Shown: positions 6,914 to 13,515 of the stretch, in pieces
Layout: each line of letters starts with the position of its first letter
How positions within the stretch are numbered: the stretch's first letter is position 1
NCBI GenBank assembly: GCA_964441445.1
Contig: CAYTYO010000014.1
Location: 1 to 19,601 of the forward strand
Direction of reading: 5' to 3'
Length of the DNA stretch: 19,601 bases
From: XYB1-FULL-44-23 sp964441445
Lineage (GTDB): Bacteria; Patescibacteriota; Microgenomatia; CAZETR01; Amesbacteraceae
The notes under the pieces: generated by a model
The model's input: only the letters and a program-made list of their open reading frames with translations
Database searches by the model: none
What the model was told of the DNA's origin: nothing
Program-made: the position numbers and the translations under genes

Positions 6914-7603
6914 ATGCCTGATCAAGAACCCACCAAAGATCCTGAATTCGAGAAGTTCCTATCCGCATGGAAACTTTTTGCAAACGACCTTTCCTTGGTC
7001 GGGGCACAAGACAGGCTGCAGCCGCAGGATCCGTTCCTTCCCCCGCAGGATCCGATTGATGCCGAAGGCGAACATGCTTATCATCTGACGATTTTGCAGG
7101 GTAGTCGGGAAGAAGTGTTATCCCGGTTAAAAAAAAATAAAGTAGTGGCTTTGTGTTGCATGGACTGGAGATTTGCGAGTAACTATTATGAACATATTCA
7201 GGAAGAAAGCCGCGTTTTGCCTGAAAATATAATGTTTATCGGGTTAGGCGGCGGAGCGGTCCAACTGCCTGAAGAGAGGTCAGCGGCTCTAACCGAAATT
7301 CTTTCCTTCATTTCCAAAAACTGTCCCCAGTTGGAACGTGTCTATCTTTCCGGCCACACCGACAGATGTGGCGCTGTCGCTTACTGGTTACATGCACCGG
7401 CGGGGGAACTGCCTGCAGAACTCGGATCCCAAAAGGGCGGAATTCTCGAAGTGGAAAAAATGGGCGACAAATTAAAAACCAGTGCCGACAAACTTAAATC
7501 CGTCTTTAACCCTTCAGTCAAAACCGAAACGGACTTGCTCAGTTTAGCCGGCACCGACGAACAGACCAAATGGCCGACAATCACTCTCACTAGAATTACC
7601 TGA
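6914..7603 (+). CDS. Beta-carbonic-anhydrase-like putative zinc protein
   Basis: A 229-residue protein with the core of a beta-type carbonic anhydrase. It has C82-M-D84-W-R86 (the Cys ligand and Asp/Arg dyad of the C-x-D-x-R motif), a GLGGGAVQL stretch where beta-CAs have their Gly-rich segment, and SGHTDRCGAV with H148 and C152 as the other likely zinc ligands. Canonical beta-CAs have two residues between that His and Cys (HTDCG); here there are three. The first 60 residues are an unrelated polar extension with a repeated QDP motif. Hydration of CO2 is plausible but not shown; a non-CA metalloprotein of the same fold is the alternative. It is monocistronic, convergent with the cupin after 13 bases, and initiated without a Shine-Dalgarno. 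Confidence 0.72.
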   Translation: MPDQEPTKDPEFEKFLSAWKLFANDLSLVGAQDRLQPQDPFLPPQDPIDAEGEHAYHLTILQGSREEVLSRLKKNKVVALCCMDWRFASNYYEHIQEESRVLPENIMFIGLGGGAVQLPEERSAALTEILSFISKNCPQLERVYLSGHTDRCGAVAYWLHAPAGELPAELGSQKGGILEVEKMGDKLKTSADKLKSVFNPSVKTETDLLSLAGTDEQTKWPTITLTRIT

Positions 7604-7616
7604 AAAAATTGGTCTT

Positions 7617-8000
7617 CTAATGTCCGGCGGCTTCTGCTGCATCAGCTTCTGCTTTGGTCGCGTGAATTGTCCCGTCTGGATGATTTGGTGGGGCATAAAT
7701 CGTGTACAACTTTAATTCCGTATCATTAGATGTATTGATTATGTTGTGTTGACTTCCGGCGGTAACCAAAGCCGCAAATCCTTCTCTGACTTTATGATGT
7801 TCGCCGTCGATCACCACTTCACCTTCACCTTCTTCAAACCGGAAGAACTGGTCCACATCATTGTGCACCTCCATTCCGATTTCTTCTCCAGGTTTAAGAC
7901 ACATTACCACGAGCTGCATCTTAGTCCCGGTAAATACCACCTCTCGGAAGTATTCATTCACCTCAGTTACATTTTCAATATCGGCTACATATCCTGTCAT
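7617..8000 (-). CDS. Cupin-domain protein
   Basis: A 127-residue single-domain cupin. The first cupin motif is recognisable (PGEEIGMEVHNDVDQFFRFE, residues 37-56, then GEG), and the second appears as ALVTAGSQHNI with H85. Canonical ligands H-x-H...E are changed to H46-x-D48 and Q51, so metal binding may involve H46, D48 or D50, Q51 and H85, or may be altered. The C-terminal tail from residue 105 is polar and alanine-rich. Such small cupins include sugar-phosphate isomerase-like and mononuclear metal proteins; no substrate can be assigned. The start is very secure because a near-perfect Shine-Dalgarno precedes it. The gene is divergent from the FMN reductase gene. Confidence 0.85.
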   Translation of the reverse strand: MTGYVADIENVTEVNEYFREVVFTGTKMQLVVMCLKPGEEIGMEVHNDVDQFFRFEEGEGEVVIDGEHHKVREGFAALVTAGSQHNIINTSNDTELKLYTIYAPPNHPDGTIHATKAEADAAEAAGH

Positions 8001-8006
8001 TAATAA

Positions 8007-8020
8007 ATCACCTCCTCCTT
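8007..8020 (-). promoter_or_regulatory. Strong Shine-Dalgarno of the cupin gene
   Basis: On the minus strand the sequence AAGGAGGAGGTGAT lies six bases before the ATG; its GGAGGTGAT part is an extended match to the 16S rRNA 3' end. This shows that the host does use Shine-Dalgarno initiation, in contrast to the short-leader genes nearby. Confidence 0.85.
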
Positions 8021-8034
8021 ATAACCTAGCCCAG

Positions 8035-8063
8035 ATCATAACCTTTTAATGCTTACATTTCCA
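8035..8063 (-). promoter_or_regulatory. Candidate promoter of the cupin gene
   Basis: On the minus strand TGGAAA (4 of 6), 17 bases, then TATGAT (5 of 6). Transcription would start near 8028, giving a leader of about 28 bases that includes the Shine-Dalgarno. The -35 is weak, so this is tentative. Confidence 0.4.
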
Positions 8064-8087
8064 TCCGGTTTACTGTTGCGATATACT
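8058..8087 (+). promoter_or_regulatory. Candidate promoter of the FMN reductase/tdh/kbl operon
   Basis: TTTCCA (4 of 6), an 18-base spacer and TATACT (5 of 6). The start codon GTG follows the -10 by 7 bases, so the transcript would begin at the start codon itself (leaderless). The -35 overlaps the one proposed for the divergent cupin. Confidence 0.45.
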
Positions 8088-8094
8088 AAAGCTG

Positions 8095-8652
8095 GTGAAA
8101 AAGCCCCTGACCATATTAGGTATCCCTGGGAGTCCCAGGCCGGACTCATACAATGCCAAAATTCTGACCGTGGCCGGTAGTTTGGCCCCGGCCGATGTTA
8201 AATTGGTTTTAACCCGGGCTTTTTATAATTTACCGCTTTCGTTTTACGAAGTTGACCAGGCCGAGTATCCCGAGGCTGTTCGCGACTTTAAAAAAGAGAT
8301 TGCTTCCGCTGATGCCGTCCTCTTCTCCACTCCGGAATACAATTATTCCTTCCCTTCAGTTCTAAAAAACGGTCTCCAATGGGGTGGCCTGCCCGAAACT
8401 GATAATTCTTGGCTGCACAAACCGGCCGCAGTTATCGGTTGCTGCATGGACACACTTGGAACCAAGGAAGCCGTGACTCAACTTCGCAAATCCTTAACTT
8501 CCTACGGCCTTCGTCTTTTACCTGATCATGACGTGTTAATAAACCAGGTTAAAGAAAAATTTGATGCAGCTGACAAATTTGCTTCCCCTGAATATTCAAC
8601 TCATCTCAAAGAGTTACTTACGGCTTTAATAAACTTAACCGGTGAAAACTGA
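8095..8652 (+). CDS. NADPH-dependent FMN reductase family protein
   Basis: A 185-residue flavodoxin-like protein that likely binds FMN and reduces quinones, chromate or similar acceptors with NAD(P)H in the cytoplasm. The phosphate-binding loop is GIPGSPRPDSYN (residues 9-20), and the second family motif is TPEYNYSFPSVLKNGLQWGG (79-98), normally TPEYN-S-P-LKN-DW. Both are typical of the YieF/ChrR/azoreductase-like group. The GTG start has no Shine-Dalgarno but lies 7 bases after a TATACT element, which fits a leaderless transcript. The end overlaps the tdh start by 11 bases, so it is the first gene of the operon with threonine dehydrogenase. The physiological acceptor is unknown. Confidence 0.9.
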   Translation: MKKPLTILGIPGSPRPDSYNAKILTVAGSLAPADVKLVLTRAFYNLPLSFYEVDQAEYPEAVRDFKKEIASADAVLFSTPEYNYSFPSVLKNGLQWGGLPETDNSWLHKPAAVIGCCMDTLGTKEAVTQLRKSLTSYGLRLLPDHDVLINQVKEKFDAADKFASPEYSTHLKELLTALINLTGEN

Positions 8653-9589
8653 CCCTCGGATTCTCGTCACCGGTGCTTTCGGTCAAATCGGCTCGGAATT
8701 AGTTCCGGCCTTAATGGCAAAATTCGGCTCTGATAATGTCTATTGCCTGGACCTGGAAATTCCCCCGGACTTCGTGGGTCACGCCGTAAAACAGGATATT
8801 TCTGATACTCCGGCCCTTCGCCGCGTTATTGAAGAAAACCACATTACTGACATTTACCATCTGGTTTCCCTGCTTTCTGCCCGGGGCGAAGCCGAACCCG
8901 ATTTGGCCTGGTCCGTTAATCTGGGCAGCTTAAAAGCCATTTTGGATATTGCAAAAGAACTTCATATCAGGCTTTTTTGGCCCAGCTCAATTGCCGCATT
9001 TGGCCCCACTACCCCCCGGGTGAACACTCCCCAGCACACAATTCTCGAACCCGGCACCATGTATGGAATTACCAAAGTCGCAGGTGAATTGCTTTGCCAC
9101 TACTATTTTTCCAAATACGGGGTTGATGTCCGCAGTCTTCGCTACCCCGGTATCTTAAGTTGGAAAACTCCGCCCGGTGGCGGAACCACGGACTATGCCG
9201 TGGCAATTTTTGCAGCGGCAGTTAAATCCGGCAAATATACCTGCTTTCTTAAATCCGACACGGTTCTCCCCATGATGTACATCGATGATGCCGTTTCTGC
9301 CACCTTGAAATTAATGGCGGCTCCGGCGGAAAAAATCACCGTTCGCACTTCATATAATGTTTCCGCCGTCAGTTTTTCCCCGGCCGAACTAGCCGCAGAA
9401 ATTTCCCGCCGTCTGCCGTTAACAGTTGATTATTCACCCGATTTTCGTCAGCAAATAGCCGACAGCTGGCCGGATTCCATTGCCGATGCCGAAGCCCGCA
9501 CAGACTGGGGCTGGCAGGAAGAATTTAATTTAACTAAACTGGTAGACACTATGTTAGCCGGCTTTACATCTTTATATGGGAAAAATTGA
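8642..9589 (+). CDS. tdh: L-threonine 3-dehydrogenase, SDR type
   Basis: A 315-residue extended short-chain dehydrogenase that oxidises L-threonine with NAD+ to 2-amino-3-ketobutyrate. The Rossmann motif is TGAFGQIG (10-17), and the catalytic residues are in S115/S116 and Y141-x-x-x-K145. The SDR-type TDH signature is unmistakable: RYPGILSWKTPPGGGTTDYA at 167-186, then LPMMYIDDA and RQQIADSWPDSI. This is the epimerase-like TDH of animals and some bacteria, not the zinc-dependent E. coli type. The start is GTG inside the end of the FMN reductase gene, and the end overlaps kbl by 14 bases. The next gene is the second enzyme of the same pathway, which confirms the call. Confidence 0.95.
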   Translation: MKTDPRILVTGAFGQIGSELVPALMAKFGSDNVYCLDLEIPPDFVGHAVKQDISDTPALRRVIEENHITDIYHLVSLLSARGEAEPDLAWSVNLGSLKAILDIAKELHIRLFWPSSIAAFGPTTPRVNTPQHTILEPGTMYGITKVAGELLCHYYFSKYGVDVRSLRYPGILSWKTPPGGGTTDYAVAIFAAAVKSGKYTCFLKSDTVLPMMYIDDAVSATLKLMAAPAEKITVRTSYNVSAVSFSPAELAAEISRRLPLTVDYSPDFRQQIADSWPDSIADAEARTDWGWQEEFNLTKLVDTMLAGFTSLYGKN

Positions 9590-10805
9590 TCTTTTTAGTC
9601 AACTTGCCAAAGAAACTGCCCGTCTTGATGCGGCCGGAGTGGCGAAGCGTCATGAGCGCGTAATTGAAGGATTTACTAAAGATCCCTCTCCCCGGGCCAT
9701 TATTTCCGGCCGTCCGTATCACATCTTCAACTCCAATGACTATTTAGGTTTGCGCTTTAATCCCGACATGGCCGCAGCCGAACATGCTGCCGTGAAGCTT
9801 TACGGCACCGGTCCCGGTGCAGTCCGTTTTATCTCCGGTTCGCTCGCCATCCATCGCCAGTTGGAAACTGCTCTGGCCAAGTTTCACGGCCGTGATGATG
9901 CCATCATTTTTAGCAGCGCTTTTGCGGCCAATCTGGCCGTCATCAGTAGCCTGATCAAAGGTCAGAGTAAAGACTCCCTTATCGGCAGTGATACCCTGGT
10001 TATCTCCGACCAGCTCAACCACAGAAGTATTGTCGAGGGCATTAGGGTTGCCAATTTTCCCGACACTCAGCGCCTCATTTTTCCGCATTTCGACTATCCT
10101 GCTTTGCGCCAACTCCTCGCGGATAATATTGGTCGGTTCAGCAGGGCTGTAGTTTTAACCGACGGCGTATTCAGCATGCTCGGCCAATACGCCGATCTCC
10201 AGGCCATAAAGACTATTGTTACTGAGTTTGATGTGCACTATCCGGAAGGAGTCCTCCTCTTTGTTGACGATTGCCATGGCATTGGCGTTTTGGGCCAAAC
10301 CGGCAGGGGAGTAGAAGAAATTTATTCGGTTAAGGCTGACGTCTTAGTCGGCACTCTGGGTAAGGCTTTTGGCACGGATGGTGGCTACGTTGTAGCTGAC
10401 CAACCTGTTATCGACTATCTCCGGGAATCGGCCGCTACATATATATATTCAAATCCCATCTCCCCAGGCACGGCAGCAGCCGCACTTGAGGCCATTTCCC
10501 TCGTTTCTTCCTCGGCCGGCCGGGACCGGATTTCCCGCTTGGACGAATTGATCACCCGCTTCAAATCCCAGCTGGCGCCGACGGGAATTTCCCTCGCCGC
10601 CGATTCCGTCCACGCTATCCAACCGCTCCTCATCGGCGATACTCTCAAGGCTAAGGAACTGGAGAATAAACTCTTTGCCTCAGGCTTCCTGGTTACCAGT
10701 ATTACGTATCCGGTAGTGCCAAAAGGCCAGGACGAGATTAGAGTCCAGCTATCAGCCTTGCACGAAGACAGCGATTTAAACGAATTTGTTTCCGCTTTAA
10801 AATGA
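9576..10805 (+). CDS. kbl: 2-amino-3-ketobutyrate CoA ligase (glycine C-acetyltransferase)
   Basis: A 409-residue PLP-dependent alpha-oxoamine synthase that cleaves 2-amino-3-ketobutyrate with CoA into glycine and acetyl-CoA. Visible motifs: FNSNDYLGL near residue 51, GTGPGAVRFISGSLAIHRQL (77-96), VDDCHGIGVLG with D231 and H234 around the cofactor, and the PLP lysine K263 in GTLGKAFGTDGGY. Family members also include 8-amino-7-oxononanoate synthase (BioF), serine palmitoyltransferase and ALA synthase; the overlap with tdh makes the KBL assignment strong. The start lies within the tdh end, and the stop overlaps the next start in an ATGA arrangement. Confidence 0.92.
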   Translation: MGKIDLFSQLAKETARLDAAGVAKRHERVIEGFTKDPSPRAIISGRPYHIFNSNDYLGLRFNPDMAAAEHAAVKLYGTGPGAVRFISGSLAIHRQLETALAKFHGRDDAIIFSSAFAANLAVISSLIKGQSKDSLIGSDTLVISDQLNHRSIVEGIRVANFPDTQRLIFPHFDYPALRQLLADNIGRFSRAVVLTDGVFSMLGQYADLQAIKTIVTEFDVHYPEGVLLFVDDCHGIGVLGQTGRGVEEIYSVKADVLVGTLGKAFGTDGGYVVADQPVIDYLRESAATYIYSNPISPGTAAAALEAISLVSSSAGRDRISRLDELITRFKSQLAPTGISLAADSVHAIQPLLIGDTLKAKELENKLFASGFLVTSITYPVVPKGQDEIRVQLSALHEDSDLNEFVSALK

Positions 10806-11791
10806 AACTGCTCCGCTCCGGGTTAATTCTTGTTTTCTTCCTTTCCACGGCCTTATCCCTGTTTGGAATTAACCTGGCTGGTCTAATCATACCGACCAAC
10901 CGGATCAGTCTGGCCACAAACACTTCTCCTATTATTCCTGATCCTACAGTGGAGCCCTCTCCCGCTCCCACCTTAACTCCCACTCCGCTCCCTCCCACAT
11001 CCACCCCGCAGCCTTTGCCCACCTCAACTCCTAAACCCAGCCCCAAACCGACAGCTCCGGCTCCGGCTGTCTTGAATAATCCCTCCGGTCCGGGTCTAAG
11101 TCGTGGCCAGGTAGCGACACCTCTGGGAAATTTTACGGCTTCAGTTTTGACCGTAAATCTTAGCTCCGCCAAAATGATTACCGACACCGGTAATGACGGA
11201 AACTGTACGACTGATTGTCAGGTTTTATCGCTTTCGGATTATGTTTCCCGAAATGCGGGGTTCGCCGGCGTAAACGGCACCTATTTTTGCCCCGCTACTT
11301 ATCCTGAATGTGCAGGCAAAACCAACTCATATGATTTTCCTGTTTATAACACCCGCTTAAATCGTTGGGTCAATCAGGACAAACTTTTCTGGGGCGAGCG
11401 CCGGGCCATGGTCTATGTTGATGGTTCAGGCGCCCACTATCTGCATTCGGCCAATAGTTTCTCCGGCAGTTTAACAGCCGGTATTGTCAATTATCCGGGC
11501 CTGGTGAACGGTGGTGGCGTGGCAATTGACGACAATCAATCTGGGTTATCCGACAAGCAAAAAGCCAAAGGCACCAAGGTTGGTATCGGCATAAAAGACA
11601 GTCAGACAGTTATGGTTGTAGTTGCCTCAAACGTTAACATGCGTGAGTTTGCCGAAGTATTCAAAAGTCTCGGCGCGACCGGAGCTTTAAATCTTGATAC
11701 CGGTGGATCGACAGCCATGATTTCAGGCTCCAAATATGTTTTTGGGCCTGGCCGGGCGTTACCTAACGCTGTTATCTTTGCTGCCAAATAG
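10802..11791 (+). CDS. Secreted NAGPA-type phosphodiester glycosidase domain protein
   Basis: A 329-residue exported protein. Residues 7-29 form a hydrophobic signal peptide or anchor. Residues 46-90 are a Pro/Thr/Ser-rich spacer, typical of a wall-spanning linker. Residues 100-329 match the NAGPA (phosphodiester glycosidase) fold: AGVNGTYF (155-162), VGIGIKDSQTVMVVVA, and NLDTGGSTAM (297-306), then GRALPNAVIFA at the end. Members hydrolyse sugar phosphodiesters on cell-surface polymers, so it may act on the envelope or on polymers of a host or neighbour. Four cysteines (135, 139, 163, 170) could form disulfides outside the cell. It overlaps kbl by four bases, an odd partner functionally; coupling may simply reflect compaction. 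Confidence 0.85.
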   Translation: MKLLRSGLILVFFLSTALSLFGINLAGLIIPTNRISLATNTSPIIPDPTVEPSPAPTLTPTPLPPTSTPQPLPTSTPKPSPKPTAPAPAVLNNPSGPGLSRGQVATPLGNFTASVLTVNLSSAKMITDTGNDGNCTTDCQVLSLSDYVSRNAGFAGVNGTYFCPATYPECAGKTNSYDFPVYNTRLNRWVNQDKLFWGERRAMVYVDGSGAHYLHSANSFSGSLTAGIVNYPGLVNGGGVAIDDNQSGLSDKQKAKGTKVGIGIKDSQTVMVVVASNVNMREFAEVFKSLGATGALNLDTGGSTAMISGSKYVFGPGRALPNAVIFAAK

Positions 11792-11794
11792 CTC

Positions 11795-11823
11795 TTGCCA
11801 AAACCCCGCGTCTTGAGTAGAGT
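11795..11823 (+). promoter_or_regulatory. Promoter giving a leaderless transcript for the coiled-coil gene
   Basis: TTGCCA (5 of 6), 17 bases, TAGAGT (4 of 6). The ATG at 11833 is 9 bases after the -10, so the expected start site lies within about 2-3 bases of the ATG. There is no Shine-Dalgarno. The -35 begins 4 bases after the stop of the preceding gene. Confidence 0.6.
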
Positions 11824-11832
11824 AGAAGACCT

Positions 11833-12276
11833 ATGGATGATCAACTGCCTATTTCCGCTCCGCCAATTCAGGAAGGTGAAATAATTGAACCCGCGACTTC
11901 AGTTTTAGATCTGACCGGACTGATCAACTCGCATTTATCCCAGTTAACCAGGTTAAAAGCCGAAACCGGAAAACTGAAAGATATGTTGGACGGCATCTTT
12001 ATCAACGATCCCGTCTTTCAGCAACATGATACCGCCGCCCGCGAAGCCGCCAAAGTCAGAGCCGGCACTAAAAAACAAATCTTAAAACAACCTCAGGCCG
12101 CAGACCTTGCTGCAAAAATTCAGGAACTCCGCACCCAAATTAAGGAAAGAAATCAGGAATTATCTGACTATTTACAGGAATACGCCCGTTCTACCGGTAC
12201 CAGTTCATTTGAAACTGAAGACGGTCAGGTCAAACAGATCATCTCTACTTCCCGGTTGATGTCCATCGGCGGCTAA
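11833..12276 (+). CDS. Hypothetical cytoplasmic coiled-coil protein
   Basis: A 147-residue protein that I do not recognise. There is no signal peptide or membrane segment. After an acidic, Pro-containing N-terminus (about residues 1-22), the rest up to about residue 122 is predicted helical and rich in Lys, Glu, Gln and Leu, with heptad-like stretches (LINSHLSQLTRLKAETGKLK and LAAKIQELRTQIKERNQELS). The C-terminal tail contains FETEDGQVKQIISTSRL. It has its own short-leader promoter and lies between two envelope genes, but nothing links it to them functionally. It is a real gene on the strength of its promoter, clean frame and codon use like its neighbours. A small structural or nucleoid-type protein is one possibility. 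Confidence 0.72.
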   Translation: MDDQLPISAPPIQEGEIIEPATSVLDLTGLINSHLSQLTRLKAETGKLKDMLDGIFINDPVFQQHDTAAREAAKVRAGTKKQILKQPQAADLAAKIQELRTQIKERNQELSDYLQEYARSTGTSSFETEDGQVKQIISTSRLMSIGG

Positions 12277-12285
12277 AATTTGTCC

Positions 12286-12314
12286 TTGCATAGCCACTCC
12301 CGTTCGTTTATAAA
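12286..12314 (+). promoter_or_regulatory. Promoter of the L,D-transpeptidase/PAP2 pair
   Basis: TTGCAT, a 17-base spacer and TATAAA (5 of 6). The ATG at 12327 is 12 bases after the -10, giving a leader of about 6 bases with no Shine-Dalgarno. Confidence 0.65.
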
Positions 12315-12326
12315 TTATATCTAAGC

Positions 12327-13013
12327 ATGGGACACTTTCGGGATATCAATTGGCGATTAATCCGTCCCCTCGCCATCTTCGGTTTTGTGGCTCTGGTTCT
12401 GTTCGCAGGTTTTCAGGTCGCCCTTTCCTTCATTGTCGATCCTAAATTAGCAGCCGGCTGCACACCACAGTCACTTACCGGATTACCCGATGTCGGCGAG
12501 ACAGTTGCTATCTTTGAAGACAGAACCCTTACCCCGCTTCATAGCCTAGCCGGAGTGCTTTCCGATAAGGACCGCACTGTACTTGGCGTTACGACCGAAT
12601 ATAAATGGATTGAGATAGATTTAAGTGACCAAAAACTTATCGCTCATCAGGGCAATGGTATTTTTCTTGAAGCTTTAATAAGCAGTGGTTTATGGAACAG
12701 GACCCCGGTAGGTGAGTATGCGATTTGGTACAAAATCGTCTCCAGTAAAATGGAAGGAGGCAGTCGCCTTAACGGCTCTTATTATTATCTTCCCAATGTG
12801 CCGTTTAATATGTTTTTCTTCGGTGATTACGGCATTCACGGCACTTATTGGCATAACGACTTCGGTCGTCCTAAAAGTCATGGCTGTGTTAATGCCCCCA
12901 CTCCCGTAGCCGAAAAACTCTTTTATTGGACCGACCCCCAACTTCCCGACGGAAAGAAATTAATCCGGGCAACAGCAGATAACCCTGGTACAAAAGTAAT
13001 AGTTCATCAATAA
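12327..13013 (+). CDS. Membrane-anchored L,D-transpeptidase (YkuD domain)
   Basis: A 228-residue protein with one N-terminal membrane anchor (about residues 14-36) and an extracytoplasmic YkuD catalytic domain from about residue 91. The catalytic signature is complete: H171 in GIHGTYWHNDFG and S184-H185-G186-C187-V188-N189, with C187 as nucleophile. Such enzymes make 3-3 cross-links in peptidoglycan or attach proteins to it. EYKWIEIDLSDQKLIAHQGN (91-110) is the typical start of the domain. It is followed after 10 bases by a PAP2 phosphatase gene, which fits a cell-wall unit. Transcription starts just before the ATG from a promoter at 12286. Confidence 0.94.
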   Translation: MGHFRDINWRLIRPLAIFGFVALVLFAGFQVALSFIVDPKLAAGCTPQSLTGLPDVGETVAIFEDRTLTPLHSLAGVLSDKDRTVLGVTTEYKWIEIDLSDQKLIAHQGNGIFLEALISSGLWNRTPVGEYAIWYKIVSSKMEGGSRLNGSYYYLPNVPFNMFFFGDYGIHGTYWHNDFGRPKSHGCVNAPTPVAEKLFYWTDPQLPDGKKLIRATADNPGTKVIVHQ

Positions 13014-13023
13014 TGGATGGGTT

Positions 13024-13473
13024 ATGTATTTTCTAGCGGGTATCGGTGACCATTTATTAATTCTCGGCCTGATCATTGTTCTTATTTCCTGGCAGAAGCG
13101 TCTTCTCTCAGGGGTTCAAGTCACATTTGTTCTGGCCATGACCCTCTTTTCCTGGGTCTTGGGCTACTTGATTAAAATTTTCTTTTATTTTCCCCGCCCA
13201 TATGTGATGTCAGGCCAAATTTCACTGGCTGGTGATTTACTGGATGGCTCTTTTCCCAGTAACCACGCCATTTTTTCCCTGACTTTGGCTTTTGCAGCGT
13301 ACATTTTTAACCGCAAATTAGGTTTGCTTTTATTTTTACTTGCCCTTTTGGTTTCCTACAGCCGTATTATTGCCCATGTTCATTCACCGGCAGACGTTGC
13401 GGGCGCCGCACTTCTTTCCGGACTGGTAGTTGCCTTAGGCCGGAAATTCATCTATCCTCGACTTGTTGGTTGA
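13024..13473 (+). CDS. PAP2-family lipid phosphatase (possible undecaprenyl-diphosphatase)
   Basis: A 149-residue integral membrane protein with about five hydrophobic segments. All three PAP2 motifs are present: K51 to R58-P59 (KIFFYFPRP), P78-S-N-H81 (GSFPSNHA) and S113-R114 with H120 and D124 (SRIIAHVHSPADVAGA). H81 and H120 are the expected catalytic residues. Family members dephosphorylate isoprenyl or phosphatidyl phosphates; BcrC-type undecaprenyl-diphosphate recycling fits the position after an L,D-transpeptidase, but phosphatidylglycerophosphatase-type activity is possible. The start has only a weak GGATGG upstream. Its TGA stop lies inside the -35 element of lon. Confidence 0.88.
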   Translation: MYFLAGIGDHLLILGLIIVLISWQKRLLSGVQVTFVLAMTLFSWVLGYLIKIFFYFPRPYVMSGQISLAGDLLDGSFPSNHAIFSLTLAFAAYIFNRKLGLLLFLLALLVSYSRIIAHVHSPADVAGAALLSGLVVALGRKFIYPRLVG

Positions 13474-13498
13474 CACCTATCACTCTAAGTGCTAGACT
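13470..13498 (+). promoter_or_regulatory. Strong promoter of lon
   Basis: A perfect TTGACA, a 17-base spacer and TAGACT (4 of 6). The -35 overlaps the stop codon of the PAP2 gene. The predicted start site is near 13505, giving a leader of about 11 bases before the ATG at 13516. An imperfect palindrome fills most of the spacer. Confidence 0.75.
13477..13495. promoter_or_regulatory. Candidate operator palindrome in the lon promoter
   Basis: Arms CTATCACT and AGTGCTAG (7 of 8 positions complementary) around a 3-base centre CTA, placed between -35 and -10 where a repressor would block polymerase. The right arm resembles half of the HrcA/CIRCE element (AGTGCTAA), but CIRCE half-sites are further apart, so this is not a standard CIRCE. 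Confidence 0.45.
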
Positions 13499-13515
13499 GC
13501 CAAGAACTAAAAGCT

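Noticed and set aside
7604..7616. Terminator between the convergent carbonic-anhydrase-like and cupin genes
   Set aside because: Only 13 bases with an A-run; no stem can form.
9744..10112. Antisense frame of 122 codons opposite kbl
   Set aside because: kbl has all the family motifs over the same bases; the antisense product resembles nothing known and has no initiation signals.
10738..11187. Glycine/valine-rich antisense reading frame opposite the NAGPA gene
   Set aside because: It is the mirror of the Pro/Thr-rich linker codons; it has no ribosome site and no family resemblance.
13489..13515. GTG at 13489 as the start of Lon (nine extra residues)
   Set aside because: It lies within the -35/-10 spacer of a strong promoter, so it would not be transcribed; the ATG at 13516 gives a normal Lon N-terminus.
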